64,000 nucleotides of DNA from Prochlorococcus sp. AG-347-L20 (GCA_003281225.1 QCCP01000003.1:62001-126000), one strand, 5' to 3'; positions 49,876 through 58,257 are shown, counted from the stretch's first letter. Translations and numbers: made by a program. Notes: generated by a model not told the origin, from the sequence alone.

Positions 49876-50991
49876 ATGAATTACTCCAAGACTTCTGCAC
49901 TATTAGCATTTTCTTTGAGTTCCTTTTTGCCTATCTCAGCTAACGAATACAAATTTGAAGAAATCAAATTTGATCAAACTGAAAACAAGCAATATACATA
50001 TGAACCAAAAGACAAATTAGACGAATACATAATTAAGGCAGCAACTTATTCAACTAAATTTGTTCCATTAATGAATCAAGGTGCTGAAGGCAGTGAATAT
50101 ACTGATTTGATGTTTAGTGATGGTAAAAGAATATTAGCTGATGCCGGATACGACTTTGTAAGTTCAACAGCTAATAGTTCAATTCAAAGTATTCCATTTT
50201 TTGCTCAGACCTCTGTCAACATATCCGGAGGTACAGAATCTGACACAAGTTTCTCTTTAAATAGTTTGATGAAACTTGGAGAGCTAGCTAAAGATGATGA
50301 GGGTGATATTAAAACAATTGCTTTTTCTCAAGCAAGATTATCAACTGCAACTAATGCAGATGGTGCCACTACTAACTTAGGTTTAGGAATTAGACATCGT
50401 CCCAATGATGTATCAATGTTAGGAGCGAATGCTTTCTGGGACTACAGAATGACAGATTATAGTGATGCCCATAGCAGACTTGGTCTTGGAGGAGAATATC
50501 TCTGGAAAGATTTTGAGCTTAGAAATAACTGGTATATGTCAATTACTAATGAAAAAGATATAACTATTGGAGGTGTTTCTTATAAAGAAAGAGTCGTTGA
50601 TGGTTGGGATGTTGAACTAGGTTACAGGCTTCCTAATAATCCACAACTTGCATTTTTTGTGAGGGGATTTAATTGGGACTATAAAAATACACAAGATAAT
50701 TCTGGTTTAGAAGGTTCTGTTAGTTGGCAAGCTACACCTCATATTAGTTTAGAAGCTTATGTATCCAATGAAATATCTGCCGCATCAACCACTGTAAACA
50801 CTTCTCTTCCAGGGACAGATGAAACATTCTTTGGATTAAGAGTGAATCTTACCGGCAGCCCTGTGACATTTGGCAAAAAAGACTATAAGAAAAATATGAT
50901 CACTCAAATGATTCAACCAGTAAAACGTAAATATGATGTCCTTTTAGAGAGAAGTAGTAATAGCTTTACAAACAGAGCTAAAGGTTCTTAA
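49876..50991 (+). CDS. inverse-autotransporter beta-barrel protein
   Basis: A 371-residue exported protein. After a signal peptide (ALLAFSLSSFLPISA) comes an inverse-autotransporter beta domain like that of intimin and invasin: LGLGIRHRPNDVSMLGANAF, WDYRMTDYSDAHSRLGLGGE, YKERVVDGWDVELGYRLP and FFVRGFNWDY. The domain ends with the usual VKRKYDVLLERSS, where other members begin their surface Ig-like passenger. Here only about ten more residues follow, so the passenger is nearly absent. Two exported paralogues follow on the same strand; the first starts 40 bases later and could be its partner. Confidence 0.85.
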   Translation: MNYSKTSALLAFSLSSFLPISANEYKFEEIKFDQTENKQYTYEPKDKLDEYIIKAATYSTKFVPLMNQGAEGSEYTDLMFSDGKRILADAGYDFVSSTANSSIQSIPFFAQTSVNISGGTESDTSFSLNSLMKLGELAKDDEGDIKTIAFSQARLSTATNADGATTNLGLGIRHRPNDVSMLGANAFWDYRMTDYSDAHSRLGLGGEYLWKDFELRNNWYMSITNEKDITIGGVSYKERVVDGWDVELGYRLPNNPQLAFFVRGFNWDYKNTQDNSGLEGSVSWQATPHISLEAYVSNEISAASTTVNTSLPGTDETFFGLRVNLTGSPVTFGKKDYKKNMITQMIQPVKRKYDVLLERSSNSFTNRAKGS

Positions 50992-51031
50992 TGTTTCTTC
51001 CTCACAAACTATTCTTTAATCTAAATCTAAA

Positions 51032-51883
51032 ATGAAAATCTCTAACCCTATTTTAAAAACATCCGCAAGTTTCAGCTTCTGTCTATTAGCTTCTATTATT
51101 TCTTCCAATGAGAAGGCTTATGCAAACACATGTGAATCTCTTTTTGGAGATAATCCATCAAGCATAAATAATTCCTGTTACATAACTCCTTCAACTTATA
51201 AAATAAGAGTTTATGAAATGGGATTATGTACTTCTGATCCTCTTGCCGGCACTTCTATTGATAGTAGTGATAACGTAACGACTGATAATACAATATCTTT
51301 TTCTAGTTGTACTCCAACTTTTCAATCATCCACAGGAAGCCTCGTTAATTTAGGTGGTAATGCTACTGCAACATTAACTGGAACTAACTTTCGGCCACCC
51401 ACTGGAACCTATCCTCATGCTTATATCAAAATAAAAAATACTTTTGGTTTAAAAGGTAGTTATCAAATCAACGGTACTACATATTACTCCGCTAGTGATG
51501 GATCTCCTGTTGCAGAAGCACTACATAGTGAATTTGATGAAGACTTGTTAGATTTTAGCAATGGTAAAACATGTTCTGGAAGCCCAGAGTTGGCTGGTGC
51601 AGAAGTCTTTACTACCGGAGTAACTGGAACAATGAAAGCAGTCTTAGCTCAAGTTAGCGGGGGTAATATAGGAACTTATACTGCCGATTCTTCATGTGGG
51701 AGTTCAACTCATTTGTTTGGCAGTTTTCAACCAACTAATCCGGTTGTAATATCAAATCAAACACAAGGTTTGGAGGTCAATTTCAGCATTACAGGAAGAG
51801 GAATGACAATCATTCCTGATGGTTCAGGAGGTATGAGTGGTTTTGGAGGGGGTCCATTCAGTCCTGCTTTTTCAACATTCTAA
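51032..51883 (+). CDS. exported protein, paralogue A, unknown function
   Basis: A 283-residue secreted protein with a signal peptide ending AYA. It is clearly paralogous to the product at 52395: both have CYITP/CFITP, VYEMGLC with SDPL, GTYPHAYIK, FGLKGSY, TTGVTG and PTNPVVI, and both end in GPFSP/GPFTP and a final phenylalanine. Six conserved cysteine positions suggest disulfides. The terminal F and Gly-rich end hint at a barrel-like or surface protein, but no family is recognised. It follows the inverse autotransporter by 40 bases. Confidence 0.75.
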   Translation: MKISNPILKTSASFSFCLLASIISSNEKAYANTCESLFGDNPSSINNSCYITPSTYKIRVYEMGLCTSDPLAGTSIDSSDNVTTDNTISFSSCTPTFQSSTGSLVNLGGNATATLTGTNFRPPTGTYPHAYIKIKNTFGLKGSYQINGTTYYSASDGSPVAEALHSEFDEDLLDFSNGKTCSGSPELAGAEVFTTGVTGTMKAVLAQVSGGNIGTYTADSSCGSSTHLFGSFQPTNPVVISNQTQGLEVNFSITGRGMTIIPDGSGGMSGFGGGPFSPAFSTF

Positions 51884-52072
51884 TAACTGAAAAATAATAA
51901 CAAGTATTAGTAAAGCACTTCAAAATGCTGTATTAAAATTCATAAGATAACTTAATTTTTCGTATCTAAAATCAACAAATTTAGTTAGAAATTAGCGACA
52001 AAAATGATTTTTTTATAATAAATTTAAGAATTTATCTTTATAGATGACTTTTATGAAGTAAGATCTTATGAG

Positions 52073-52114
52073 AGGGGCGTGGCGCAGCTTAGTAGCGCGG
52101 GTGCTTTGGGAGCA
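52073..52114 (+). pseudogene. truncated tRNA-Pro, 5' half with upstream flank
   Basis: 42 bases match the 5' half of tRNA-Pro with two mismatches, ending inside the anticodon arm after GTGCTTTGGGAGCA. Homology extends about 70 bases upstream, including the AAGATCTTATGAG just before the gene, so a promoter was copied too. The remaining anticodon arm now ends in TCCCTTTTT, giving a terminator-like hairpin. The T arm and acceptor 3' strand are absent. Confidence 0.9.
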
Positions 52115-52203
52115 TCCCTTTTTACAAGCGAGACTGATTGCAATAACTGACTTTCTTACTTTTATAACAAACTATATAGTGACGCTTAGTGACAAACTTT
52201 TAC

Positions 52204-52230
52204 TAGCGCGGGTGTCATTAAGGCACCCGC
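52204..52230 (+). repeat. tRNA-Pro scrap forming a hairpin
   Basis: TAGCGCGGGTG equals the tRNA-Pro D-arm to anticodon-stem bases, and a CACCCGC 9 bases later makes a 7-bp GC-rich hairpin. A run of eight T lies about ten bases further on. It may be a remnant of another tRNA copy or a weak terminator. Confidence 0.5.
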
Positions 52231-52394
52231 TCTATTAAAGTTTTTTTTAAGTCTATTTTCTTTTTCTTTTGCACTACAAATAGCATTCTTTATGAACCAT
52301 AAATGCCTAAAATACCGTTAAATCAATACTAATTATTAAATTTAAGTAGAAATATTTAAACAAATAGTAAATAATTTAAAAAATTTCTTTTCTG

Positions 52395-53312
52395 ATGAAA
52401 TTTCCTAAGATTTCCTCATTTGCATCATATTCTAAAAACTTTTCAAGAATATCAGCAACATTAGGTTTCTATTTTCTTACCTCATTACTAAGCTTTCCAA
52501 ATCAGGCATCGGCAAATACAACTGTATGTCCTACCAACCCAAGCAGTTCATATTTTAATACTAATGGTAGTTGCTTTATTACTCCTGATGTTTATAAAGT
52601 TACTATTTATGAGATGGGCCTCTGTCTATCCGATCCTCTAGAGGGTACTTATCACAATAGTAGTGGGCAGACTTTTACTGATTATGTAATTGATGAAAGC
52701 ACCTGCTCACCAACTTACAAAAATTCGAACGGACTTTTAGTAAATCTTGCTGGAGGGGCATCGCATACACTTACTGGCGGATCAAATATAAGACCATCTG
52801 CAGGAACTTACCCACATGCTTATATAAAAGTTAAAAATGTTTTTGGTCTAAAAGGTTCTTATACCTTAGGAGGTACTACTTATTATTCAAAATCTGTTAT
52901 ACAAAACGGAGCAGTAAATGGAGTATCAGACGCAGAAGAATCTAACTATTCAGAATGGAACGAAACCTTAGTTGATTTTGATAAAGGTAGTGAATGTGAG
53001 CCACTTGAAGATCAAAGATGGATGGCCGTTTCACAAACATTTACCACAGGTGTTACCGGAAACTTGAAAGGAGTACTTGCGAATGTAAATGGAGAAACAT
53101 ATTCTGCTACCACACAAGCTAATTGTGGCACATCTACAAGGATTTTTGGAGCATTTTCACCGACAAATCCTGTTGTCATAACAGAGGAAACTGAGGGCTT
53201 AGAAGTATCTTTCACAATCACTAATAGAGGAGTATCTGTATTTGGTGGAAATAATCCATATGTTGTTGAATTTGGAACTGGTCCATTTACTCCTTCTTTC
53301 GCAGCATTTTAA
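52395..53312 (+). CDS. exported protein, paralogue B, unknown function
   Basis: A 305-residue secreted protein; the signal peptide ends near ASA. It shares with paralogue A the VYKVTIYEMGLCLSDPLEGT opening, GTYPHAYIKVKNVFGLKGSY, TFTTGVTGNLKGVLANV, FSPTNPVVIT and the GPFTPSF end, plus the cysteine pattern. An insertion near residues 170-200 makes it longer. It is preceded by the truncated tRNA-Pro and followed by the intact tRNA-Pro at about the same distance, suggesting a duplicated gene-plus-tRNA unit. Confidence 0.75.
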   Translation: MKFPKISSFASYSKNFSRISATLGFYFLTSLLSFPNQASANTTVCPTNPSSSYFNTNGSCFITPDVYKVTIYEMGLCLSDPLEGTYHNSSGQTFTDYVIDESTCSPTYKNSNGLLVNLAGGASHTLTGGSNIRPSAGTYPHAYIKVKNVFGLKGSYTLGGTTYYSKSVIQNGAVNGVSDAEESNYSEWNETLVDFDKGSECEPLEDQRWMAVSQTFTTGVTGNLKGVLANVNGETYSATTQANCGTSTRIFGAFSPTNPVVITEETEGLEVSFTITNRGVSVFGGNNPYVVEFGTGPFTPSFAAF

Positions 53313-53421
53313 TTTCTAAAAAGTTTTGGTTAAGCACTGCTCAGACTATTTTTAGAAATTATCGTATTAAATTTATTAACAAACACAGAGATGATCTCTG
53401 TCGCTACAAAAGACTAATTTC

Positions 53422-53467
53422 TAGCGACAAAACACTCTTTTCTCTAGTGACAAAATAGTGACAAAAA
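53422..53467. repeat. three TAGYGACAAAA direct repeats upstream of tRNA-Pro
   Basis: TAGCGACAAAA at 53422, TAGTGACAAAA at 53445 and again at 53456. Related copies lie at 51993, 52177 and 52187, upstream and downstream of the truncated tRNA. Iterated short motifs like these are typical of recombinase arm sites, but no protein is known to bind them. Confidence 0.6.
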
Positions 53468-53556
53468 TCATTTTCTAGCCTCAAAAGTGATTTTTTATAA
53501 AAAATTTAGGAATTTACTCTTTTATAGATGTCTGTTATGAACTAAGATCTTATGAG

Positions 53557-53630
53557 CGGGGCGTGGCGCAGCTTGGTAGCGCGGGTGCTTTGGGAGCACT
53601 AGGTCGCAGGTTCGAATCCTGTCGCCCCGA
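53557..53630 (+). tRNA. trnP: tRNA-Pro (anticodon TGG)
   Basis: A 74-base cloverleaf: acceptor CGGGGCG pairs with CGCCCCG, anticodon arm GGTGC TTTGGGA GCACT with anticodon TGG, T arm GCAGG TTCGAAT CCTGT, discriminator A, and CCA encoded next (53631-53633). This is the only intact copy among several fragments. Its 3' 46 bases recur at 61757, marking it as an integration target. Confidence 0.97.
53585..53630 (+). repeat. 46-bp direct repeat at tRNA-Pro (left attachment site)
   Basis: From GTGCTTTGGGAGCAC (a palindromic anticodon arm) to the discriminator base. Identical to 61757-61802 over all 46 bases. It restores a complete tRNA, as left attachment sites of integrated elements do. Confidence 0.9.
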
Positions 53631-53652
53631 CCATTTAAAACCAAGTCATACT

Positions 53653-53677
53653 AGCGAGTCTCCCAACTCGCTTTTTT
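53653..53677 (+). terminator. Rho-independent terminator of tRNA-Pro
   Basis: AGCGAGT and ACTCGCT pair around a short loop and are followed by a run of T, 20 bases past the encoded CCA. Confidence 0.85.
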
Positions 53678-53703
53678 ATTGCTTACTGTCTCATATTGCG
53701 AAA

Positions 53704-53723
53704 GGGTAGCTCTAGGGGTAGCT
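53704..53723. repeat. paired GGGTAGCT motif, left copy
   Basis: GGGTAGCTCTAGGGGTAGCT holds two GGGTAGCT units 12 bases apart, 71 bases inside the left attachment site. The same 20-mer with one change lies at 61611-61630 near the right end. Likely recombinase arm sites, by position. Confidence 0.65.
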
Positions 53724-53779
53724 CATACGAAGTACTTTGATCTACTTTGTGCCTATTTTTCTATATATAAGGAAAGAAT

Positions 53780-53875
53780 TTAAATATCTACAAATCTAGT
53801 TGGATTGCCCTCTAGTGCTTCTATTGATTTAAATAATTCTCTAATTTTAGATTTAGTCCTTTTCGCTTTTATTGG
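53780..53875 (-). pseudogene. possible carboxyl-terminal remnant of a lost gene
   Basis: The minus strand has 31 coding-like codons, ending KSKIRELFKSIEALEGNPTR then FVDI and a stop, with no start codon. An overlapping frame upstream (KEENKTLTNKSEKD) would join it by a frameshift. It may be the tail of a decayed gene, such as an element gene next to the attachment site. The rest of 53724-53998 shows nothing. Confidence 0.25.
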
Positions 53876-53998
53876 TTAAAGTTTTATTTTCTTCTTTTTC
53901 TAAGTAAACATCCTTAAACTTAATTTTTTTAATAAAAATCTTTCTTTAACTTTACTTAACCATAAGTGAATATTATTTATTAAATAGAAATTGTGGGG

Positions 53999-54205
53999 AT
54001 GTTTAAATACAGGGAATTCATTGCTCAAATCAAATATAAAGAAGTAATATCTTCACCTGTATATTTTATTCCTGTTTTGCTTTTATCCATAATGATTATT
54101 ATTGAAGGGTTTCACATCTTTAATCACAAACAAAATTGCAAAACTAAAGCTGAGTGGATGGAACAATCAGGAATGACTTATGACAGGGAATCAGAAGTTA
54201 ATTAA
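53999..54205 (+). CDS. small single-helix membrane protein
   Basis: A 68-residue protein with one membrane helix (VYFIPVLLLSIMIIIEGFHI) and a short hydrophilic tail with one cysteine. A GTG two codons upstream is an alternative start. No family is recognised. It is convergent with arsR and is the first gene inside the island. Confidence 0.5.
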   Translation: MFKYREFIAQIKYKEVISSPVYFIPVLLLSIMIIIEGFHIFNHKQNCKTKAEWMEQSGMTYDRESEVN

Positions 54206-54223
54206 TAAAATCTAAAATATAAT

Positions 54224-54544
54224 TTATTCGCAGCAACGTTTTTTATTTGAAGAATAATCTGTCAAAGAAGTTATCCATTCCTTGATCAAAAAGAGAGCTT
54301 CTTTATTTAGGCTGTAATACACCCATCTACCTTCTTGTCTGTCTGAGATAAGACCAGCTTCCTTCAAAATTTTTATGTGATATGAAATTCTTGATTGAGA
54401 TAACTTAGTTAATTTCATAATATCGCAAACACAAACTTCTCCATCCATCATTAGGTCAATTATTTCTAGCCTTAAAGGATCAGAAAATGAAACCATCAAT
54501 TTAGATATATTTTCTTTTTTTACTTTGCTAATATCTTTTAACAA
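54224..54544 (-). CDS. arsR: ArsR-family arsenic-responsive repressor
   Basis: A 106-residue winged-helix repressor. The metal-binding helix reads GEVCVCDIMKLTKLSQSRIS; the C-x-C pair matches the ELCVCDL arsenite site of classical ArsR. Further cysteines at the end (KKRCCE) may be the third ligand. It has the wing signature SDRQEGRWVYYSL. It is divergent from gap-arsJ with a 117-base gap that contains a perfect palindrome, so it probably represses that operon and itself until arsenite binds. Confidence 0.9.
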   Translation of the reverse strand: MLKDISKVKKENISKLMVSFSDPLRLEIIDLMMDGEVCVCDIMKLTKLSQSRISYHIKILKEAGLISDRQEGRWVYYSLNKEALFLIKEWITSLTDYSSNKKRCCE

Positions 54545-54612
54545 TTTTAAAGTAATTTAATTTTCCTAAATATAGCTTAAACAAAAAAGATTTCATTAAT
54601 CAAAACATCTTG

Positions 54613-54636
54613 ATACATCAAAATATTTTGATGTAT
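54613..54636. promoter_or_regulatory. 24-bp palindromic operator overlapping the gap-arsJ promoter
   Basis: Perfect inverted repeat with half-site ATACATCAAAAT and its complement. Its right end overlaps TATAAT at 54634-54639, a good -10 box 22 bases before the gap ATG. The ATCAA/TTGAT core fits operators bound by ArsR-SmtB repressors. Binding by the adjacent ArsR is inference. Confidence 0.75.
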
Positions 54637-54661
54637 AATTTTTATAGAAAATTTCAAAGTT

Positions 54662-55684
54662 ATGAAAATTGGAATTAATGGTTTTGGAAGAATTGGCAGA
54701 TTAGTTTTCAGAGCATTATGGGATAGAGCTGATATAGAAATAACTCATATAAATGAGATAGCGGGAGATTCGAATGCTGCTGCACATCTACTCGAATTTG
54801 ATTCAGTCCATGGTAGATGGGCGAAAGATATAAAGGTTAATGAAGAAGAAATAATAATTGATGGAAAGAAATTAGCTTACACATCTTTTAAAAATTACCT
54901 TGATGTTGCTTGGGAAAAATCTTCTGTAGATATTATTTTGGAATGTACAGGAAAGAATAAAAAGCCAGACAAACTAAATCCCTATTTTGATTCTCTTGGA
55001 ATGAAAAGAGTAATAGTAGCTTGTCCAGTAAAAGGAATTGTAGCTGGAGAGGAATCACTTAATATTGTTTACGGAATAAATCAAAGTCTTTATGAGCCTT
55101 CCAAACATAAATTAATAACTGCAGCTTCCTGCACTACAAATTGTTTAGCTCCGATAGTAAAAGTAATTAATGAAAATTTCTCAATTAAACATGGCGCTAT
55201 TACAACTATTCACGATGTCACGAACACCCAAGTTCCTGTTGATTTTTATAAAAGTGATTTAAGAAGAGCAAGAGGCTGTATGCAAAGTTTAATACCTACT
55301 ACTACTGGATCTGCTAAAGCAATAGCTGAGATCTTCCCAGAATTAAAAGGAAAATTAAATGGTCATGCAGTAAGAGTTCCTCTACTTAATGGTTCTTTAA
55401 CTGATGCAGTTTTTGAACTTAATAATGAAGTGGCAGTTGAACAAGTAAATTTGGCACTTAAGGAAGCTTCAGAAACTTATTTAAAAGGAATTCTTGGCTA
55501 CGAAGAAAGACCTTTAGTTTCTGCAGATTATGTAAATGACTCTAGAAGTTCAATAGTTGATAGTTTATCAACGATGGTTGTTAATTCAAATTTATTAAAG
55601 ATATACGCTTGGTATGACAATGAGTGGGGTTACAGCTGCAGACTTGCAGATCTTACTGAATATGTAATCAAAAAAGAAATTTAA
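54662..55684 (+). CDS. gap: glyceraldehyde-3-phosphate dehydrogenase of the arsenate pathway
   Basis: A 340-residue GAPDH with the NAD motif [14 protein letters not shown], catalytic Cys157 in [22 protein letters not shown] and the carboxyl-terminal [12 protein letters not shown]. Because it lies behind an ArsR operator and 11 bases before arsJ, it is most likely the arsenate-specific paralogue, which uses arsenate in place of phosphate to make 1-arseno-3-phosphoglycerate. It is distinct from the two housekeeping cyanobacterial GAPDHs, which should lie elsewhere in the genome. Coenzyme choice was not determined. Confidence 0.88.
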   Translation: MKIGINGFGRIGRLVFRALWDRADIEITHINEIAGDSNAAAHLLEFDSVHGRWAKDIKVNEEEIIIDGKKLAYTSFKNYLDVAWEKSSVDIILECTGKNKKPDKLNPYFDSLGMKRVIVACPVKGIVAGEESLNIVYGINQSLYEPSKHKLITAASCTTNCLAPIVKVINENFSIKHGAITTIHDVTNTQVPVDFYKSDLRRARGCMQSLIPTTTGSAKAIAEIFPELKGKLNGHAVRVPLLNGSLTDAVFELNNEVAVEQVNLALKEASETYLKGILGYEERPLVSADYVNDSRSSIVDSLSTMVVNSNLLKIYAWYDNEWGYSCRLADLTEYVIKKEI

Positions 55685-55695
55685 TTTATGTCTTT

Positions 55696-56955
55696 ATGAA
55701 GTTATCTAATATTCAACAATATAGTGTTGTAACAGCAAACTATTGGGCGTTCACTATCACTGACGGCGCATTAAGATTATTAGTTGTTGGTCACTTTCAT
55801 GAGCTAGGTTACACAACTCTACAAATTGCTTTACTTTTCCTTTTTTATGAGTTTTTTGGAATAATTACTAATCTTTACGGTGGTTGGATAGGAGCAAGAT
55901 ATGGTTTAAGGCTTACTTTATGGATTGGGACTATCCTGCAAATCATCGCTCTTTTTATGCTTATTCCAGTTAAGGAAAATTGGCCAGAAATTTTTAGCGT
56001 CGCATACGTTATGGTTGCTCAAGCAGTTAGTGGGATAGCAAAAGATTTAAACAAAATGAGTGCTAAAAGTGCAGTTAAGACAGTAGTTCCAGAGACAAAT
56101 GATGGCAATGATACTGGTCAAAAACAACTTTTTAAATGGGTTGCTATTTTAACTGGATCTAAAAATGCTCTTAAGGGAGTTGGCTTTTTCTTGGGTGGAC
56201 TTTTATATAAGTTATTTGGATTCAATAATGCTGTAGGAATTATGGGTTTTGGACTATGCTTAGCCTTTTTATTGACATTAATTTTGCCTGGAGAAATTGG
56301 CAAGATGAAAACCAAACCAGCTTTTAATGATCTTTTTTCAAAATCAAATGCAATAAATATTCTTTCAGCAGCAAGATTCTTTCTTTTTGGAGCAAGAGAT
56401 GTTTGGTTTGTTGTAGCTCTTCCAGTATTCCTTGATATGGCATTTGGTTGGGACTACATGGAAATAGGATTATTTCTTGGGGCCTGGGTAATAGGTTATG
56501 GAATTGTTCAGGCTTCGGCTCCAGTAATTAGAAAGATGTGGGGCCAGAAAGAAAGTCCAGATCGTAAAGCTATCCAATTTTGGAGTGCCGTATTAATGGT
56601 CATACCATCTTTGATAGGAGTCGCATTATGGAGAGAAAGTTCACCATCGATAGCAATAATTTTAGGACTCACTATTTTTGGATTTGTTTTTGCAATGAAT
56701 TCCTCTACACATTCTTATATGATTTTGGCCTACTCTGATAATGAAAAAGTCAGTTTAAATGTTGGCTTCTATTACATGGCAAATGCTGCTGGAAGACTAA
56801 TTGGAACATTACTCTCTGGCTTATTATTTATGATTGGGAGGAATGCAAGTCTTGGTTTTCAATATTGTCTTTATTTTTCATCACTTTTAATATTCTTATC
56901 TTGGATTTCCAGTCTTAAATTACCCTCGTTCAAACAAAGCCTATCAGCTCCATAA
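55696..56955 (+). CDS. arsJ: ArsJ, 1-arseno-3-phosphoglycerate exporter (MFS)
   Basis: A 419-residue major-facilitator protein with about twelve membrane helices. The opening (YSVVTANYWAFTITDGALRL), then LLFLFYEFFGIITNLYGGWI and GSKNALKGVGFFLGGLLY, fit the ArsJ family. ArsJ exports the unstable product of the paired GAPDH; it then breaks down outside the cell to release arsenate. Gene order gap-arsJ downstream of arsR matches known arsenate-resistance operons. A Pro-and-Ser-rich end is unremarkable. Confidence 0.88.
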   Translation: MKLSNIQQYSVVTANYWAFTITDGALRLLVVGHFHELGYTTLQIALLFLFYEFFGIITNLYGGWIGARYGLRLTLWIGTILQIIALFMLIPVKENWPEIFSVAYVMVAQAVSGIAKDLNKMSAKSAVKTVVPETNDGNDTGQKQLFKWVAILTGSKNALKGVGFFLGGLLYKLFGFNNAVGIMGFGLCLAFLLTLILPGEIGKMKTKPAFNDLFSKSNAINILSAARFFLFGARDVWFVVALPVFLDMAFGWDYMEIGLFLGAWVIGYGIVQASAPVIRKMWGQKESPDRKAIQFWSAVLMVIPSLIGVALWRESSPSIAIILGLTIFGFVFAMNSSTHSYMILAYSDNEKVSLNVGFYYMANAAGRLIGTLLSGLLFMIGRNASLGFQYCLYFSSLLIFLSWISSLKLPSFKQSLSAP

Positions 56956-56985
56956 AGACTAATTCTTAGGAATTAGAATATTTTA

Positions 56986-58212
56986 ATGGCAAAAATATCC
57001 TTAATTGAACTCGCAAAAACTTTTCTAAAAATTGGTATTTTAAGTTTTGGTGGACCCTATGCTCATATTTCCTTATTCGAAGATGAACTTATAAATAATA
57101 AAAAATTGATCTCAACTAAATCTTTTGAAAAAGGTATTGGATTATGTCAAATACTTCCAGGACCAATATCTACTCAATTGGCAATATATATGGGTTTAAA
57201 AATTAATGGTTATCTTGGTGGATTGGTATCCGGTATAAGTTTCATTATCCCAGGATTCGTTTCGGTATTAGCTCTTAGTTTTTTTTGGCAAATTGGTTCT
57301 GGATCAAAATTCTTAACCGATTTAATTTACTTTAATCCGCCTGTTATTGCAGGAATAATTTTTTCATTTTCATTAGTTCTATTAAAAAAAAGATTAAAGT
57401 TTGATCGAATATTATTCTCTAGCTCAATATTATTTCTACTTACATTTGCCAAATATAATGGTATTCAATTTCCACTCATAACAATTCTTACTATTGCAGG
57501 ATTGATAAATATATTTTTAAAGAAATTCAAAAATATTTTTTATAGCTTGGTCCCTTTATCTATATTTTCAACAACCTCAATTTTGATTAACTCGGTCTTT
57601 TTAGATATATCAAAGTTTTATAATTTTTTAAGAGAGTCTATAAACTCAAAGTTTTTAGTAGATTATCTAAATCTGTTTTTTTTCTTCTTTAAAACGGGAC
57701 TTTTTATTTTTGGAGGTGGATTAGTAATCATTCCTCTTATGAGTGATTATGTTATCTCGCAAGGATGGTTAACAAATAATGAATTTATAGATGGAATAAT
57801 GATTAGCCAAATAACGCCTGGTCCTGTCTTATTAATTACAAGTTTTATTGGATACAAAGCAGGGTTTTCGGTCGGAGGAATAAATGAAGCTTTAAAGTAT
57901 TCGTTTATATCAACTTTTGCAATTTTTTTACCAAGTTTTTTATTGATTTTTATTTTTGGAAAAGGCTTAATAAAAAACAGTATTAAATCGATTAATTACT
58001 TTATCGACGGAGTGATCAATACAATTCCTGGTGCAGTTATTTTCTCTGGATTTAATTTAATGGAAGATGGTTTTTCATCAAAATTCTTTTTAATTAGCTC
58101 TATTTTTTTAGTTTTAATCTCCACACTATTATCTTTTTTAAAAATAGTTCCAACATACATACTCATTCTTTTTTCTTTAATATTAGGCTTGTCAAAATAT
58201 TTGTTTGCATAA
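56986..58212 (+). CDS. chrA: ChrA-family chromate transporter
   Basis: A 408-residue membrane protein with the two repeated halves of long ChrA proteins: half one opens [20 protein letters not shown], half two [20 protein letters not shown]. Each contains the GIxxxQxxPGP motif ([26 protein letters not shown]). The family exports chromate, probably by antiport, and may act on other oxyanions. It is 30 bases after arsJ on the same strand. Its place in an arsenate/phosphate island makes other oxyanion substrates worth considering, but that is inference. Confidence 0.88.
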   Translation: MAKISLIELAKTFLKIGILSFGGPYAHISLFEDELINNKKLISTKSFEKGIGLCQILPGPISTQLAIYMGLKINGYLGGLVSGISFIIPGFVSVLALSFFWQIGSGSKFLTDLIYFNPPVIAGIIFSFSLVLLKKRLKFDRILFSSSILFLLTFAKYNGIQFPLITILTIAGLINIFLKKFKNIFYSLVPLSIFSTTSILINSVFLDISKFYNFLRESINSKFLVDYLNLFFFFFKTGLFIFGGGLVIIPLMSDYVISQGWLTNNEFIDGIMISQITPGPVLLITSFIGYKAGFSVGGINEALKYSFISTFAIFLPSFLLIFIFGKGLIKNSIKSINYFIDGVINTIPGAVIFSGFNLMEDGFSSKFFLISSIFLVLISTLLSFLKIVPTYILILFSLILGLSKYLFA

Positions 58213-58213
58213 A

Positions 58214-58240
58214 AAAAGGAGGAAATAAATTCCTCCTTTT
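58214..58240. terminator. bidirectional terminator between chrA and pstS
   Basis: AAAAGGAGGAA and TTCCTCCTTTT form a perfect 11-bp stem with a 5-base loop; A-runs on the left and T-runs on the right serve both convergent genes. Confidence 0.85.
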
Positions 58241-58257
58241 AAATATTGTCTTACGAT

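Larger units (their letters stand above)
51884..52394. other. 511-base spacer with tRNA-Pro relics and short repeats
   Basis: Between the two exported paralogues there is no gene. It holds the truncated tRNA-Pro, three TAGYGAC motifs (51993, 52177, 52187) and a GCGGGTG/CACCCGC hairpin at 52208-52230. Confidence 0.7.

Noticed and set aside
53422-53467. CRISPR array
   Set aside because: The repeated units are about 11 bases, unevenly spaced and without unique spacers. No cas genes are in the window.
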